Program-made: the position numbers and the translations under genes | The notes under the pieces: generated by a model | What the model was told of the DNA's origin: nothing | Seen by the model: the letters and a program-made list of their open reading frames with translations, nothing else | The model's database searches: none | Shown: positions 1 to 12,776 of the stretch, piece after piece | Position numbering within the stretch: position 1 is the first letter of the stretch | Layout: each line of letters starts with the position of its first letter | Assembly: GCA_008692225.1 (NCBI GenBank) | Contig: VICG01000002.1 | Coordinates: forward strand, 2,787,001-2,851,000 | Direction of reading: 5' to 3' | Origin: Monilinia fructicola | Lineage: Eukaryota; Ascomycota; Leotiomycetes; Helotiales; Sclerotiniaceae | DNA: 64,000 nucleotides

Positions 1-2273
1 GTCTGCCACACCCATACTGAGACTCGCAATAGTTCCAAGGAGCGCAGTTGCTCCTCCAGAGATGGGATCCCAAGGACCATCCTCAGTCTCATATTCTTTT
101 GCACGATATCTAAATGGATTAGCCAAGATCGACGAGACGGCAATAGCCACAACTTACAATTTCAAGTCTGCAAAACTGATGAGATTCTCACTAGCAAGGA
201 CGTTTGCAGCCAAAGCACTAAGTCTAGTTTGAGTACGCTTTATCCTCCAAACTGCTACTCTATGAGGGGCCAAAGAACATCTCATACTATCAATATCCAA
301 ATTATCGTGAAAGCTTTTCCCCCCAACTTCACTGCCCTTCTCCTCCTTGATCTTAGCCCCCAGTTCTTGAGCTTTTGCCAAAGTTTCAGGCTTGAGAGCC
401 TCAGTGATAGCTGCAGCAAGCTTATCGGCAGTGAGTTGTTTGTAAGGAATGGGCAGTGGACCCGCCCCAGCTCTAGCAGTCATCGCGCCCCAGAAAGGTT
501 GATTCGCCAAAAAATGGCACGACAACAGTTGGCTTTCCTGTAGCAATACCGGCAGCAGTAGTTCCAGCACCACCATGATGAACCACACAAGATACATGCT
601 GGAAAAGCCAATCATGGGGCACATTGCCCAACATGAATACTCCCTCTGGTACATCAAAGCGCGTCCCCACCAAGACCTCCCCAACCTTTAGACACCAAAG
701 CTCTGACACCAGTTTTCTTGACAGCCTCAAAAATGAGCGTAGTCATTGCATTAGGATCATCAACGACAATAGATCCAAACCCAATATAAACTGGTGGCGG
801 GCCATCGGCGAGGAAGGCTGCCAAATCTGGTTCGGGGGTGTAGGAAGACGCCAAAGAGAGAAAATAGAAGCCGGAGATTGAGATATGCTTTCCCCAATCC
901 TTTGGTTTTGGTATCAGTGCTGGCGACCAACAATAGGTATATGGAACACGAAGGCGACTCAGCATGCCCGGTGCCCAGATTAAACTAATGGGGTCGAGAC
1001 CAAGAGCTCTTTCTCTAAATCGATTGATCACATCTCCAAGTCCTTGCCATGTCATCATTTCGACAAGGCAATAAGAGATGAAGTTGGTCATGTTCACGTC
1101 CGCATTAGAGGATTGGATGTTTGCCAAGGGATGGGGGAAGGATTGAGTGGGCGACCAGGGCATTCTGTAGGCGAGTAAGCAACGACACAGCACTATGATT
1201 CATGAGAACAACATATACGTGAACATCATATGTAACGGTATACCCAGCTTTTCCGCAATATGAATATGCGCAAAACTTGGAGGATTGGCAATAATCGCAT
1301 CCGCCACAAACGGTTTATCCGACGGATGAGTATCCATGTTGATACCAGCTTCGAGGCCCAACGATAACGACGATCCAGAATTAACAGGGGCTGGACCGAG
1401 CCCATCTCCAGCTTCGATACAAGATCTCCAGCAACCAAGGACAATTTCTTCCATGCCTTTTCTTCGTTTGCCAACATCGCCGCTTTTCAAAGAGTCAAAG
1501 CCGGGCATGAGACCTGGGTTCTTCACCATGAATGCCATCAACTCCGAAGGATCACCACCAATGCTAAAGAATTCCAGACCATTTTCCTCGACGAAACTCT
1601 TGAACGTCGGATGTGTGGCTAGACGCACACGATGTCCATACGTAGACTTCAAGATCTTGCCAGCGCAACGAACGGCTGTACATCTCCCCGCGAGCCCACG
1701 ACATGTATGACCACATTGAGCTTAGGCGGAGGGGTCTGGCCCGGCAATCCGCCCAACGCAGGGGGTATATATCCCGGAGGAAGCGGAGTGGCATCTTCTT
1801 TAGCATTGATCGCAAGCTGGTTTCGCAGAGCAGGAATCAGGAGATCGGAGAGTTTGCGAGTCTTCTGGTTGATATTTATATTGATTCGACCATCATCAGA
1901 GACCTTGGCTTGGGTATCAAATCCATCTTGACTAATTTCTAGCTCATCATGCTTGTCTCCATATGCAGGTTGAGGGTCCGCTGAGTCGTGATGAGACTCA
2001 GCATTGGGGACGTCTAGATGCGCAGAAGGATGTGTGCTGAGTGAGGGGATACGATTAGTACATATCTAGATCTTAGAGAGCAATGTACACAAACGATGAT
2101 GCAGGAGGTGCATCCGCAGATGGCTCCGCGGTTTCCTCACGATGCCTAGGACGTCTTCTCTCATGATGAACCGAGTCACTATCCTCTAGGTTACCATATA
2201 TCGCAGCTTCCGCTTGTGCTATCAAAGCCGAAGGTACAGCTTCCTCTGTCGATTTGTTCGATTCGGAAGTCAT
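1..2273 (-). CDS. Sterol 3-beta-glucosyltransferase-like protein (GT28/UDPGT fold), frameshifted, 3' end outside window
   Basis: Transfers glucose from a UDP-sugar to a sterol or similar lipid in this family. Visible in order: a low-complexity N-terminus, the GT28 N-terminal motif GSRGDVQPF, then IHIAEKLGIPLHMMFT, MPWSPTQSFPHPLANI, SKGWGGLGG and the UDP-sugar-binding HHGGAGTTAAG. Introns are 2037-2088, 1165-1218 and 110-157; past the last, the protein reads YRAKEYETEDGPWDP and leaves the window. The start at 2273 (MTSESNK) is preferred; an in-frame ATG lies at 2351. There is no room for the PH and GRAM domains of Atg26, so this is the short form. The frame breaks three times: one base missing near 1659-1661, one extra T near 657-659, one extra A near 503-504 (GGCGAATCAACC where GGCGATCAACC would give the family's GDQPFW). 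It could be a pseudogene or carry sequence errors. The family call is strong; substrate is inferred. Confidence 0.85.
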
Positions 2274-3569
2274 AGTGATATGGATGCTTCCCGCACTGAT
2301 AAGAGTGTGGTTGGTGTATGAATGCGGGGTGAGGTTCCCGATTAACCCCACAGCTTTCAGAAAAAGCTGAACTCGTAAGTCGATCAGATACCTGAAAATA
2401 TGTGAAGAGTTCTAGAATACTTTCTCGTGGTGCTCGATGCTTCAGAATCTTATGTCTCAACAAACTAAACGAGGCTGCAATGCCTAATAGACACTGGTAC
2501 CCCGCGGAGGCTGGCGCAGTAACGATGATGATCAAGGTGGCAATCTCAGGAGAGCAAGGGAGCCCATGTATTCCAGAAATTGGTCACAAACTCAATACCG
2601 TGCAGAGTATACGGAGAGAGATAAAGGAAAGGTATCCCGCGTACCTCTCCATCATTTAACCTACCTGTACACCTACGCGATCACGGGATGGAGTCAAGCA
2701 TTCGACTGAATGGTATTGCTATTCTTCAGTATGCTGGTGAAGCTTTGCCCTTCACAAATGCTTGAGTCATTCACTATTCAGTGGCTTTGCGAAGGTTGTG
2801 GACTGTACAGAGCACCTAAGCACCTAATCGATACCTCGTACGCATAGAATATCAGCTAACCCAGCACTTGTCCTGAAGATTAACCTATTTTGATGGATCC
2901 ATGCGGGGGGAGGGCGGTTGGCGGTTTGGGCAAGGTTCTTATCAAAGAGTAATAATAACAATTAGCAGATGCCATATATCGGATGTGCTGTGAAGTACTT
3001 GTACTCGAGTAGAGTAGTAGTAGGTGGACGAGCTAACCTAAAAGGTTGAAACTAAAAATTTGACGTGTGGCTCATTGATTAGAACTCTACGGAGTAGAGT
3101 TACTTGGATTGTTATTCTTCGAAGAGCAAATAAATATATCTTCAACTACAAGTACACTTTGGATCATTACATAATGTGAGAGAAAAACAATCAATCAACC
3201 GATCACTGCAGTGTTCCGTATATATTACAGAAGAATCTAATTTATCTGGTCTACCCGACTCTTTTTAAAGCACAAATAGAAACAAAGTCAAAAGTTATGT
3301 CAAAACCCTCCTTCATTACACCATAACTATTAGGTACATGTCTACAACCAATAGAATCACAAGCTGATGAGTGAGCTTGAAAGTAAATGTCCGTCAATTC
3401 TTTTGATCCCCTGGAAGATTGTTTATAATACAAGAAGAGCACCGTAAATGCCCTCCCCTCCTTCACTTTCCCTAGCTTAAGAATTCCCAAGCACCATTTA
3501 GACGCTTCCCCTGCAGAAGTGCATCCATCGCGCCCTTATATCCTCTGCTCCAACATTGCAATACCAAAT
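2274..3569. other. Intergenic, no gene seen
   Basis: Lies between the start of the glucosyltransferase gene and the 3' end of the Sec61-beta gene. Short open frames occur but show no recognisable protein and no splice-consistent extension. It must hold the promoter of the leftward glucosyltransferase gene and the 3' UTR of sec61-beta. Confidence 0.6.
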
Positions 3570-4598
3570 TTAAGAAGAGAACTTGCGAGTGACCTTTGCG
3601 ATAACTAAATATGATGTTAGTGGGAAATTATAAATAAGCATAGATTTTGAATATCTTACTGTGAAGAGCAACGACACTGAAGATAAAGACGAGAGAGAGA
3701 ACCAAGACAACGACGGGGTCGACCTTCAATCCTGGGGATTCATCGGTGTATAGTCCTATTTACGATGTTAGCACGAAACCAAACAAAATGGCTGCACCCT
3801 CAATAATTCATCATGCGAGGTCGCAGAAGCAGTATCGCAATCGCAGTAGCAGTCCTAGTCGCGGTAATTGGGCAAAACATCTCGCTCGTCAGTGCTAGAA
3901 CAAGCATGAGAATTCCCAAGACCATATGCGGTACTCGGCAAATTCAAGATTGAGGTAGACCGGCAGTAGAAGAGCAAAAAAAGCACCCAAGTATGCGCTA
4001 TGCTCCAAGCCAAAGATGATACATCTCTCGGAGAGAAGTATAGCCGCAACTCCAGCCAAAGACGTCTTCTCACTCTCCCACTCTCCTCCTCCACTCCCGA
4101 TCCCCCATCTCTCACCCTTTCCCACCTCTTCCCCCCCAAACCTAACCCAACCAACAAAAAGAAGAAAAAGACTCACTCAACATGGTACTCGAGCTACCAC
4201 CCGCCCCCGCCGCCCTGGTACTACTCGGCCTAGCATTCGCAACCTTATCCTTCTGATCCGCCGCAGCACGTCTCCTAATAGCCGTCTTGGGGCCTCCGGG
4301 AGGTGTGGGCGAAGAAGGTCTGCCCGAAGCTGCCGCCGATGGGCTATTGGCTGGGGATGCTGATCTTGGGGATGACTATGTGAGGAAAGTGGCTGGTTAG
4401 TCATTGAATTGGAGCGACGGAGATGGATTTGATCATCTGATGGGATGAGATGAACGGCATTGAAGGGGAGGGAAGTTGTGCGGTAGGAGCTGTGCAAGCT
4501 GTGCAAGCTGTGTAGTTTTATAGTATAGAATAACAATAATAATATAACAAAAACGCAACAGCAATCAACCAGTCAACCAAATCAAAACCACATACCAT
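3570..4598 (-). CDS. sbh1: Protein transport protein Sec61 subunit beta (Sbh1)
   Basis: Small tail-anchored subunit of the ER Sec61 translocon, which moves nascent secretory proteins across the ER membrane. Four exons: 4596-4598, 4177-4375, 3660-3755 and 3570-3604, together 333 nt for 110 residues, the family's usual size. The protein has a Ser/Pro/Ala-rich N-terminus, the conserved PPGGPKTAIRRRAAADQKDK block, a glycine/serine stretch, LRLYTDESPGLKVDPVVV, and a C-terminal membrane helix (VLVLSLVFIFSVVALHIIA) ending in a short basic tail. The first exon is only the ATG, followed at once by GTATGT; the acceptor CACATAG with an upstream CTAAC supports this. Intron lengths are 220, 421 and 55 bp. 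Every junction keeps frame. Very confident. Confidence 0.93.
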
Positions 4599-4989
4599 GA
4601 TGATTTCTTAAACCTTCCGTCTTCCTTTCTTCCTTTCTTCCTTTCAATCTTCCTATCTTCCTATCTTCCAATCTTCAAAGAGAAAAGAAGAAACGTCTCG
4701 TCTGCAAGAGTATCCCGTCGCACGTTAAAATAAAGTAAGAGAAGATGCAAGCACTCCGCACAGAAGACTCAAAATATCGAATGGAATTGATGGAATGGAA
4801 AATCAAAGAGGAAGTCGCAACGATGAGGTAAAGTTGGCCTTTGATGAGCTGGTCCGAATTGACCAAAGGACAGATTCTAACCAAAAGGACGCTAAGAGAA
4901 CTGGAACCCCCAGACCCCGACCCAGGCGCGCTCGCCTCATCTCGCTGCTGATAGGTAGGACGTTATTAATTTCCATCTCATGTCATCTC

Positions 4990-5057
4990 ATTATTGTTAT
5001 TATGATTGTTATTATGATTGTTATTATGATTGTTATTGTGATTGTTATTGTGATTGT
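4990..5057. repeat. 12-bp tandem repeat (ATTGTTATTATG type)
   Basis: About five near-identical units in a row; later units carry GTG in place of ATG. No coding meaning is seen. Confidence 0.8.
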
Positions 5058-5690
5058 TCTTCCTCTTCTCCCCCTCCTTCTTTTCGGCATCTACAGTATG
5101 GATGGATTGTTCTATTCACAATTTTATTACTTTCAATTTATATACTCAAACCTGGAATGCTCAAGTACAGTACCCGTTCACTTATTAGCAGTAAAAATGT
5201 CTGTATTTCACCAAATTAGTAATACAAACTCAATTAAAACAATAATCCATCCCCAGAAAATGCATCATAGTATTATTATTAAGTTTTTATTTACCCAGTA
5301 ATTATTTACAAGAAAGGTGTAATTGAAGTGTGAGTAAAAGGAAAAGGGTCGTATGGAATCGTTTCATTTTTGGTATTTGAATGCTATCTCCAAAGCATTC
5401 ACAAACGGTAGAGTATTGAGTGTTTGATACAATGAAGAGTCTGCGCCATGCGCAAAGCCCCGAGAAGGTTTTAATAGAGTAAAAAAAAAAGTTAGACAAA
5501 TGAAAATGTCGGATATGCGTCTGCCCAAAGTGCCTCAGATCTTGCTGGGCAGGAAAAGAATGTAACAGGCGGATCTGTTGTACGCTATACATCGTGTGAT
5601 GTTCGCTATGCCCTCTTCACCACTCCGAGGAGATAATGTGGACTTTCCCATATCCCAACCACGGAGATTCGGACCCATTATCATGATTTG

Positions 5691-5691
5691 G

Positions 5692-5722
<31 letters not shown>
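5691..5722. repeat. (CT)n microsatellite
   Basis: A continuous CT run ending in TTTCTCTTTCT, about 180 bp downstream of the psr1 stop codon in the direction of transcription, so probably in or near its 3' UTR. Confidence 0.85.
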
Positions 5723-5723
<1 letters not shown>

Positions 5724-5896
5724 TCTAGCAAGTTTCCCCCATCCCTCCCACTCGCATACCTTCCTGCACCAAGGCTGAGCCAGCACGCTGGCCCATTATA
5801 TAGATTAAACAGTACATTCTACAACGAAACCAAAGGTATCAACCAAACGCCTTTCGCTATGATATCAAGCGAATTGCATGCAGATTTTGCTCCCTC

Positions 5897-7869
5897 TTAG
5901 AGCGCAACATCAAGAACCAAGCTGACATCTCGGACCTGCGAGCCGGCCAAGTCCTCAAGAACTGGAATGAGATCTAGAAGCTCGTTGTCGTGAGCGTCTG
6001 AGAACCAACTGCTGATAGGAACAGCATGTTGCGGATGGAAGATATAAGACGTTGGAGAATTGTCGATGATGATAGTTTCTCGTAAATCGCGACCGACTTG
6101 AGAAAGATCCTTGACGTAATTTCCCTGATGGTTGTAACAACTTTCACGGAACAATCTATGATGAACGACATTATGAATGTCCAATTGATCGAGAAGTGGG
6201 TCACCATACTATAGAGCATCAGTAAATATTCATCAAGATATGCAGTAGCCCTGTTAATACATACCTTGGAAACAGAAGCTGTGAAAACAACAACTTCGTA
6301 GAGCTCTCCGACTCGTTTCATGAACTGATCAACACCGGGTCGCTTGATCACATATACATTATGATACTGCCCTTCGATCTCCACAGGAATAGTGAAATCG
6401 GCTTGATGTAAGATCTAGTAAAGAAATTGGTCAGCTTTGAAGTACCCATTACTACTTACGTGGTTTCAGGCTCACCTTAAAACTGCTATGCACAAGGGTT
6501 TCGTCGAGGTCCAGAACCAGGCACTTCTTCCCTTTGAACCTTGGTTCAATTGGTGGTAGAAGCCATTGTTGTTTTTGCTCCATCGAATCTACGGGAACAA
6601 TCTCTTCAGTCGTTGGAATCTGGGGCACAGGTGGTGGAGGTGGAAGGGTTTGTTGGCTAGTTACTGGCTCATCCTTGGGGAGTGGTAGTGGTGCCTCATC
6701 CGTTTCCGTGGTTTCCGGTTCCAAGTTTGCGCTCTTCTCATCTTCTCCATCTTGCTGTCCCAGTTCAGTGCTTGGAGATGCAGCGGCGACAATCACGGCT
6801 TCGGTCTGCGCTGGAGTTTCAACAGATACGGTAGAATTTGGAATCTCAGGTTGTGCGGGTTCTGCTTCGACAACTGTGGGTAAGTCGGGTAGAGGCTGAT
6901 CGCGCGAGTTGCCAGCTGGACGGCTCAGTTCTCCATTGGCATCCGATGTAGAGGCGGTTGCCTTCGCAGTCTCTTCGGGGCTTATCACATCATGCTTCCC
7001 ATCCTCTGTATCGACTTCGGGCACTGGTTGTGGTTGCTGCAATGGTTCCTTTTCGACTTGTGGTAGTGCAGGGACGCTGTTCTGTTGACCCATCTTGCTC
7101 GAGTCGGGTTGTTTGGCTGTTGTCGGACGACTAAAATTAAATTTCGAGACTTTATTGGCAGGAACGGGTGCATCCAAAGAATTGGCGTGGTCGGGAGTAC
7201 CGCAACAAAGAAGGGAAAGGAAGCTCTTCTTCTTTTTGGGTTGACGAACTGAAGGTGCGTCGGGAACGGCAGGTTGCGAAGGGCCTGCAGCACCCGTAGG
7301 ATGGCCAGGTGATTTTATCGACATTTTGCTGCTTGTCGCACTCCCATTCCGCCTCCGCCCAAGAAAACTGCCCTTCGATTCCTTAGATCGTCCACCTATA
7401 CTTTCTCTTCCCTCGCTCGCAGTCGCTCCACTTAAACCCGTCGAAGTTGGCGAAGGCTCTATCTTATTGGAAGACGATCTCGATGGAAGTTGAAGTAGAT
7501 CTCGTTTCTTCTTAGGGGTTTCAGTCAATGCCTCACTGGTTCTTCCTGGGTCCTTGTCGACGTTCGTAGTTGAATTGAAGGTATTCTCGGAATCTTCTGT
7601 CAAGGTATTTTGAGTGGTTGACTGTTGTGTAGATGAGCTAGGTGGTTGGGAGACGGCGGCGACTATAATCATTTGTTAGCAACGTATACTGACATTGCAG
7701 TAATCAGCGCATCTCATATCGGGCCATAAAAATAGATCGGGATTTACAATGACAGAAGGTACGTACAAGTAGAAGTATCGAGCGCAGGTGGTTTATTAAC
7801 TTTCGTACCTTCCAAAGAATTCGAGCGGTTAGGATCTTGCTCAGTCGGCTGAGCTACCTCATTACTCAT
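5897..7869 (-). CDS. psr1: Psr1-type phosphatase (FCP1-like, HAD superfamily)
   Basis: Plasma-membrane-associated Ser/Thr phosphatase of the Psr1/Psr2 and small-CTD-phosphatase family, linked in yeast to the general and sodium stress response. Exons are 7767-7869, 6476-7662, 6265-6414 and 5897-6208: 1752 nt, 583 residues, frame closed throughout. The first ~400 residues are Ser/Thr/Pro-rich low complexity, including a basic [13 protein letters not shown] patch where the Cys pair could be acylated (inference from yeast Psr1). The catalytic domain starts with the [11 protein letters not shown] motif near residue 419 (nucleophile Asp in DxDxT), followed by [48 protein letters not shown] and a C-terminus [10 protein letters not shown] typical of the family. 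It is transcribed away from the ABC transporter gene across a 6 kb gap. Confidence 0.93.
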
Positions 7870-8954
7870 CGAGGGCAATTCGATAATGTATTAAGAAAAG
7901 AACAATATTATCGACGAACCGAATATCTTCTTTCAAGATCTATCGAGTGTAAGGTGAAGTAGGCAAAGTAAGGTCAAGGGCTTATATCTTCGAACGCGTC
8001 GGATGATTCAGTTGATGTCCCTAGCCCGCTAATTAATTAGTCTCCTATCTCAAATGGGATCTAAGAAGTCTAAGAGACTAAGAAACTAAGAAACTAAGAA
8101 ACTTTAGATCGTTCCCCGTTGCGCAATAGGATAGGATGGATATTAATTATTATGCGATGGTACTTTTTGGGGGAGGTGGTAAAAGTTAAGAGTGATACGA
8201 GGATTAGGCGCAGGAAAGATAGGAGGGAGGAACAATTGGGATGAAGAAAAAGAGAGAGATGGGATGGGATGGGATGAGATGAGATGAGACGAGACGAAAC
8301 TTACAATCAACGGAAATCTCGACGCTCCTGAAGGAGAGAAATTGAAAAGAATGACTTTTGGGATGAGATTGGGCGAGATGAATGTCGATAATAGGATGGG
8401 ACATTCAGAACGGACTTAATTAGCGAGATTGGACTGCGCTAATAAAGCTTCAGTAGAAAATCAGAAAAGCAGAAAGTAGAAAGTAGAAATAAATCACTTT
8501 TTTTTTACTTTCCACTTTGCGCTCTCACTCTTACTTTCCCTTTCACTTCCACTTCACTTCCACTACAATACTTCACTTCCGCTTCGCTTCGCTTCACTTC
8601 ACTTCACTTCAACTTCACTTCTTTTGACGTTTGTACCAACACTTTTTATGATGAGAAGAGAATAGAAGACCGACTCATAAGTAGGTAGTAGATAACAGGT
8701 AGGGAGGTAATAATAATAAAGTAGTAGTAATAGTAGGTAGCTGGAGGTACTGGGTAAATCCGTTCCGCTCTGGTATATATTGATATATTGGTAGATTGAT
8801 AGATTGGTAGCTTGGTAGCTTGGTAACTTGTGAGCTTTACTTTAGTTGAATGAGTACTAGGTAGATGAATAGATGAATAGGTTAATAGGTGAATAGCTGA
8901 ATAGGTGAGTACCTAGACGAAGAGATTGAGATGATGAAAGCGTATGGCGATCGT

Positions 8955-9017
8955 CAATCAATCAATCAATCAATCAATCCATCCATCCATCCATCCATCC
9001 ATCCATCCAATCAATCA
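8955..9017. repeat. (CAAT)n followed by (CCAT)n tetranucleotide array
   Basis: Tandem CAAT units change abruptly to CCAT units and then back to CAAT. Confidence 0.85.
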
Positions 9018-9608
9018 GAGTTTGTATCTGTTTGTGTATTGTTCAAAATGAAATCAATACCGTCTATGTGCGTATGTATGGGGTAACCTTCTTTTCGTCT
9101 TAGAAGATACAGACCTGCTCTCATTGGTAAAGATGGTGGCAATTATCTTCGTAATGTGAAGGCTGTGATATGGAACGTATGTTGTATGGTGTACCAATAT
9201 ATGTAAGTATGTATGTATGTCGATATGTAGAGGGAGGTAGGTAGTGGTAGGAGGTAGGAGGTAGGAGGTAAGAGGTATAGGTATTAGGTAGGTGAGTGAG
9301 GTGTATGGATATGTATAGAAACTGGTGGTAGGTGATATGATAATGGCAATTTTGATAATGATGATGATGATGATAACGGATGATGATGATAACAATGATA
9401 ATGGGGAACGAAATGATGATTTCCTATACAACTGGAACCTGAAATAGAGAATAACGGAGCAAATTAATAAGTACCTAGTATTTTAGATATTGAATAATAG
9501 TACCGTACTCTTTTTAAGTTAGGTATTTTTTAATATTAATAATAATAATGATAATAATAGTAATAATAATAATAATAATATTAATTATATAAGATAGGTA
9601 ATTATATA

Positions 9609-9789
9609 TAATACTAATAATACTAATAATACTAATAATACTAATAATACTAATAATACTAATAATACTAATAATACTAATAATACTAATAATACTAATA
9701 ATACTAATAATACTAAATAATACTAATAATACTAATAATACTAATAATACTAATAATACTAATAATACTAATAATACTAATAATACTAA
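9609..9789. repeat. 9-bp minisatellite (AATACTAAT)n
   Basis: About 20 almost perfect copies of a 9-bp unit, with one interruption near 9715 and degeneration to ACACC at the right end. One 9-bp unit equals three codons, so it makes an artificial open frame (ISI repeats) on the minus strand. It is bordered by AT-rich TAATAATA sequence. Confidence 0.9.
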
Positions 9790-9909
9790 AAACACCAATA
9801 ACAATACTTATACTAATAATATACTAAATACTGATAATAATATAATACTCCGTACTACTCCTCCCACTACTACCACTCCTACCACTAAGAATAAAAAGAC
9901 GTGGCCATA

Positions 9910-10019
9910 GCTACTGCTGCTACTACTACCACTACTACTACCACCACCACCACCACTACTACTACTACCACTACTACTACCACCACTACTACCACACACC
10001 ACCACTACTACTACTACTG
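9910..10019. repeat. CTA/CCA trinucleotide tract
   Basis: Runs of CTACTACTACCACCACC type that translate as poly-Thr on the plus strand; no coding context. Confidence 0.85.
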
Positions 10020-12649
10020 CATGATGGATTTCAAAGATGGAGTGCCCATCACCTGCCCTCGTTGTACAAATCCATCGAATCGACCATGTACGAAATAACG
10101 GTCCGGTAAGGAAACAAAATCTAATGTATGGCCGTATGTATGTAGTATGTATGTATGCATATGTATGTGTGGTGGGTTGTATGTACTGTATGATTGTACA
10201 GTACTCCAGGGCTCTGTATTGTTGGTTGGTTGGTTGGCTGGTTGATTAGTTGGTTGGTTGATTGGTTGATTGTATGTATAATTACTAATTACCTTGAGAA
10301 AGAAAGAAAGAAAGATATCGTTGATTTGATGGATGGTACCGTAAAGCCCTGGGAACCTACCTACCTACCACCACCTACCACCTACTCCATATACAGTAGG
10401 TAGAAAAAAGCCATGCAAAGCTTCGGATAAGGGTTGCAGCTGCGGGTACTACTCTACTGCATTATTATTATCATTATCATTATCATTATTATTAATGTTA
10501 ATATTATTATTCCTGTACTCTGTACAGCACTGATTTGACAGTTGGTGATACTAGGCAATTGGGTCGAAATCTACCTGGTAACAATAATGTAAGGTAGGCA
10601 ATAGAGATTAATCATGACAAGGCAAGGTCTAATATCGAGTCGGGCTATGAGCTTATGAGATAGATCGATAGAGACATTATGATGTTGTAGATATATGAGG
10701 TTCTGAAGCTGTCAATTTATAAGGCTACCTATGAGAGTGAAAAGCTCCAAGGTGATCATCTGCCGTATATGCTTTCCACGTATCAATAATGAAGGAAGTC
10801 TTTTCATTTGAGCCACCCACTCTACCGTCCTGAGTCTACGCCGACTGTATCTACTGAGTGGGTAGGATCATTGGTACACGACCTAGGACGTACCTAGTCA
10901 GTACCCAGTAGTAACTACCTACCTACCTTATATGTAAGTAATGAATGCTTCAAGTACAGTAAAAGCCAGCCAGCCAGCCGGCATCTCAAGCATTTACGGA
11001 GTAGGTCTTCACCCATCTACTGCATCTACCCTACTAGATATCTTACTTATCCAATGTCCATACATAACCTTCCTGACCTATCTACCGAAAGCATCCTCGC
11101 ACAGCCATGGTCCTCTTCTTTCCCACTCTCCTACTGTACCGTTCGACTGTACCGTTCTACTTACTGTACGCTTCAATGCAGTAGTCATGATCACGGGTCA
11201 GTCAGGTTATCCCAGGACCCAGATGCCTAGGAGCTAAAGCTAATAGCGATACAGTAGTTCCTCGATCCAATTTCACAACATCAAGCGGCTCACGGTACGG
11301 GAGCTCTGATGATTCAGTTCTGGACCGGCTCCCTTCCCCCATTCAAATCAAAGGAAAAAGTATATCATCGATCCGGACTTGGCTTGGTCTAGCAATGATA
11401 TAAATGGATCATTTCAAGGGGCAAATGAAAATTAGGCGCTCAGTTTACCGCCCATGCTTGAACCTATCAAACAGCGGGAACTCCCTTTTCTTCGCAGAAT
11501 TAGTCAGATTTGTCAATGATCAATTTATCCATTGCTTGGATCTTTTCATCCTAGCGTCATGATTATTCTATAGAGTGGCTACGGAGCACTCACTAAGGAC
11601 GAACTAACTCTTTGATTGCTTGCTTACTTGGTTGATTGATTGATTGATTAATGATTGATCGTCTTAATGAATGGATCAACAGATGGTACATCCTACTACG
11701 GCTCCTGTGGGTAATTACTCCCGAAGTGCCATCGTCCGCCTCGCTTCATCAAATCTTTCCTCAAAGTCGACGGAAGAGCGGAGAGGGCTTTCGTGTCTAG
11801 CTCCGGACGTGGATTCGAGCGTAATCTTTTGGATTCAGGATAATATCATTCATTCATTTCCCCATATCCCTTCCGATCTAGTGCCAGAAAATCAAGGTTT
11901 CTTCCTCGCGCAAAGGCTGTTGTTGTTAATGTCAGTCTTACCTTGTGCAGAACGGTGGACCATCATGGATGCTTCGTCACTTGAAAGTTGAAGCCTGTTT
12001 CCATGTACCCTTTGCAGAAGCTCGTGGATTTGGCATCACTTGTAGCCTATTCATGTACCTTTTTGTAGACCGTTCAGTCATGTTATCGATAGTTACAGAT
12101 GTCGTACTTCGACGATACCCAGTAGCTCCCTACCTGTTTGATGCTAATGCAGATATCTCGCAGTACCCCGGTATGTAGTCAGCATACTCTGTACTCCGTG
12201 CAGCATTTGCTTACCCCCGAGGTATAGCGTGTAGCCTTCTAGTAGGCCCGGACATATCTCCCAAAGGGAAGAAGTCTGGAGAGTGACCCAAGACGATCGA
12301 AAAGTTGTAATGACACTTGGACAGTAGTCACAGTACCCTACAGATATCTATACTAGACTATACTGCACTATAAATCCGACCATTGCTTTGCTTTGCACAG
12401 AACCTGTGGCACTCTGGTTGATCTTGTTATTAAAAAGGATCCTCACCCTCCTCTCCACTCCACTTCAGCGGTTATGCTTTGACCTATAAACGGGGGCCTA
12501 ACCTTTATGAAGCTATCACCAAACCAGGATTAAGCTTTTACCCCCCCGGATGAGATCCAGTTAAGCTGCTCAAGTATAGTGGTGGTGTCTTCCAAGTTCC
12601 GATATTATGAATCCAGCTCACTTCCCAACTCTCATGTTCTTTTGCCTAT

Positions 12650-12776
12650 CACAGAATCATAGAATCACAGAATCACAGAATCACAGAACACAGCACCACA
12701 GCACCACAGCACCACAGCACCACAGCACCACAGCACCACAGCACCAACAGCACCATAGCATCACAGCACCACAGCA
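12650..12776. repeat. 8-bp minisatellite (ACAGCACC)n with flanking CACAGAAT units
   Basis: Four or five units of CACAGAAT lead into about eight units of ACAGCACC, with two variants (ACAGCACCA, CATAGCATC) near the right end. The two repeat types share the CACAG core, suggesting one grew from the other. Confidence 0.85.

Larger units (their letters stand above)
4599..5896. other. Intergenic with microsatellites
   Basis: Contains TTCC-type repeats (about 4617-4672), a 12-bp ATTGTTATTATG-type repeat (about 4990-5057) and a CT run (about 5691-5722). The open frames here are produced by these repeats. It holds the sec61-beta promoter and the psr1 3' UTR. Confidence 0.6.

Noticed and set aside
4177..4536. 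119-codon minus-strand frame
   Set aside because: It is the wrong frame of the Sec61-beta main exon.
4795..5301. 168-codon plus-strand frame
   Set aside because: Much of it is the translation of the 12-bp ATTGTTATTATG repeat (IVIMIVIM); no domain or splice context.
9514..9804. 96-codon minus-strand frame with ISI and LVL repeats
   Set aside because: Pure product of the 9-bp minisatellite.
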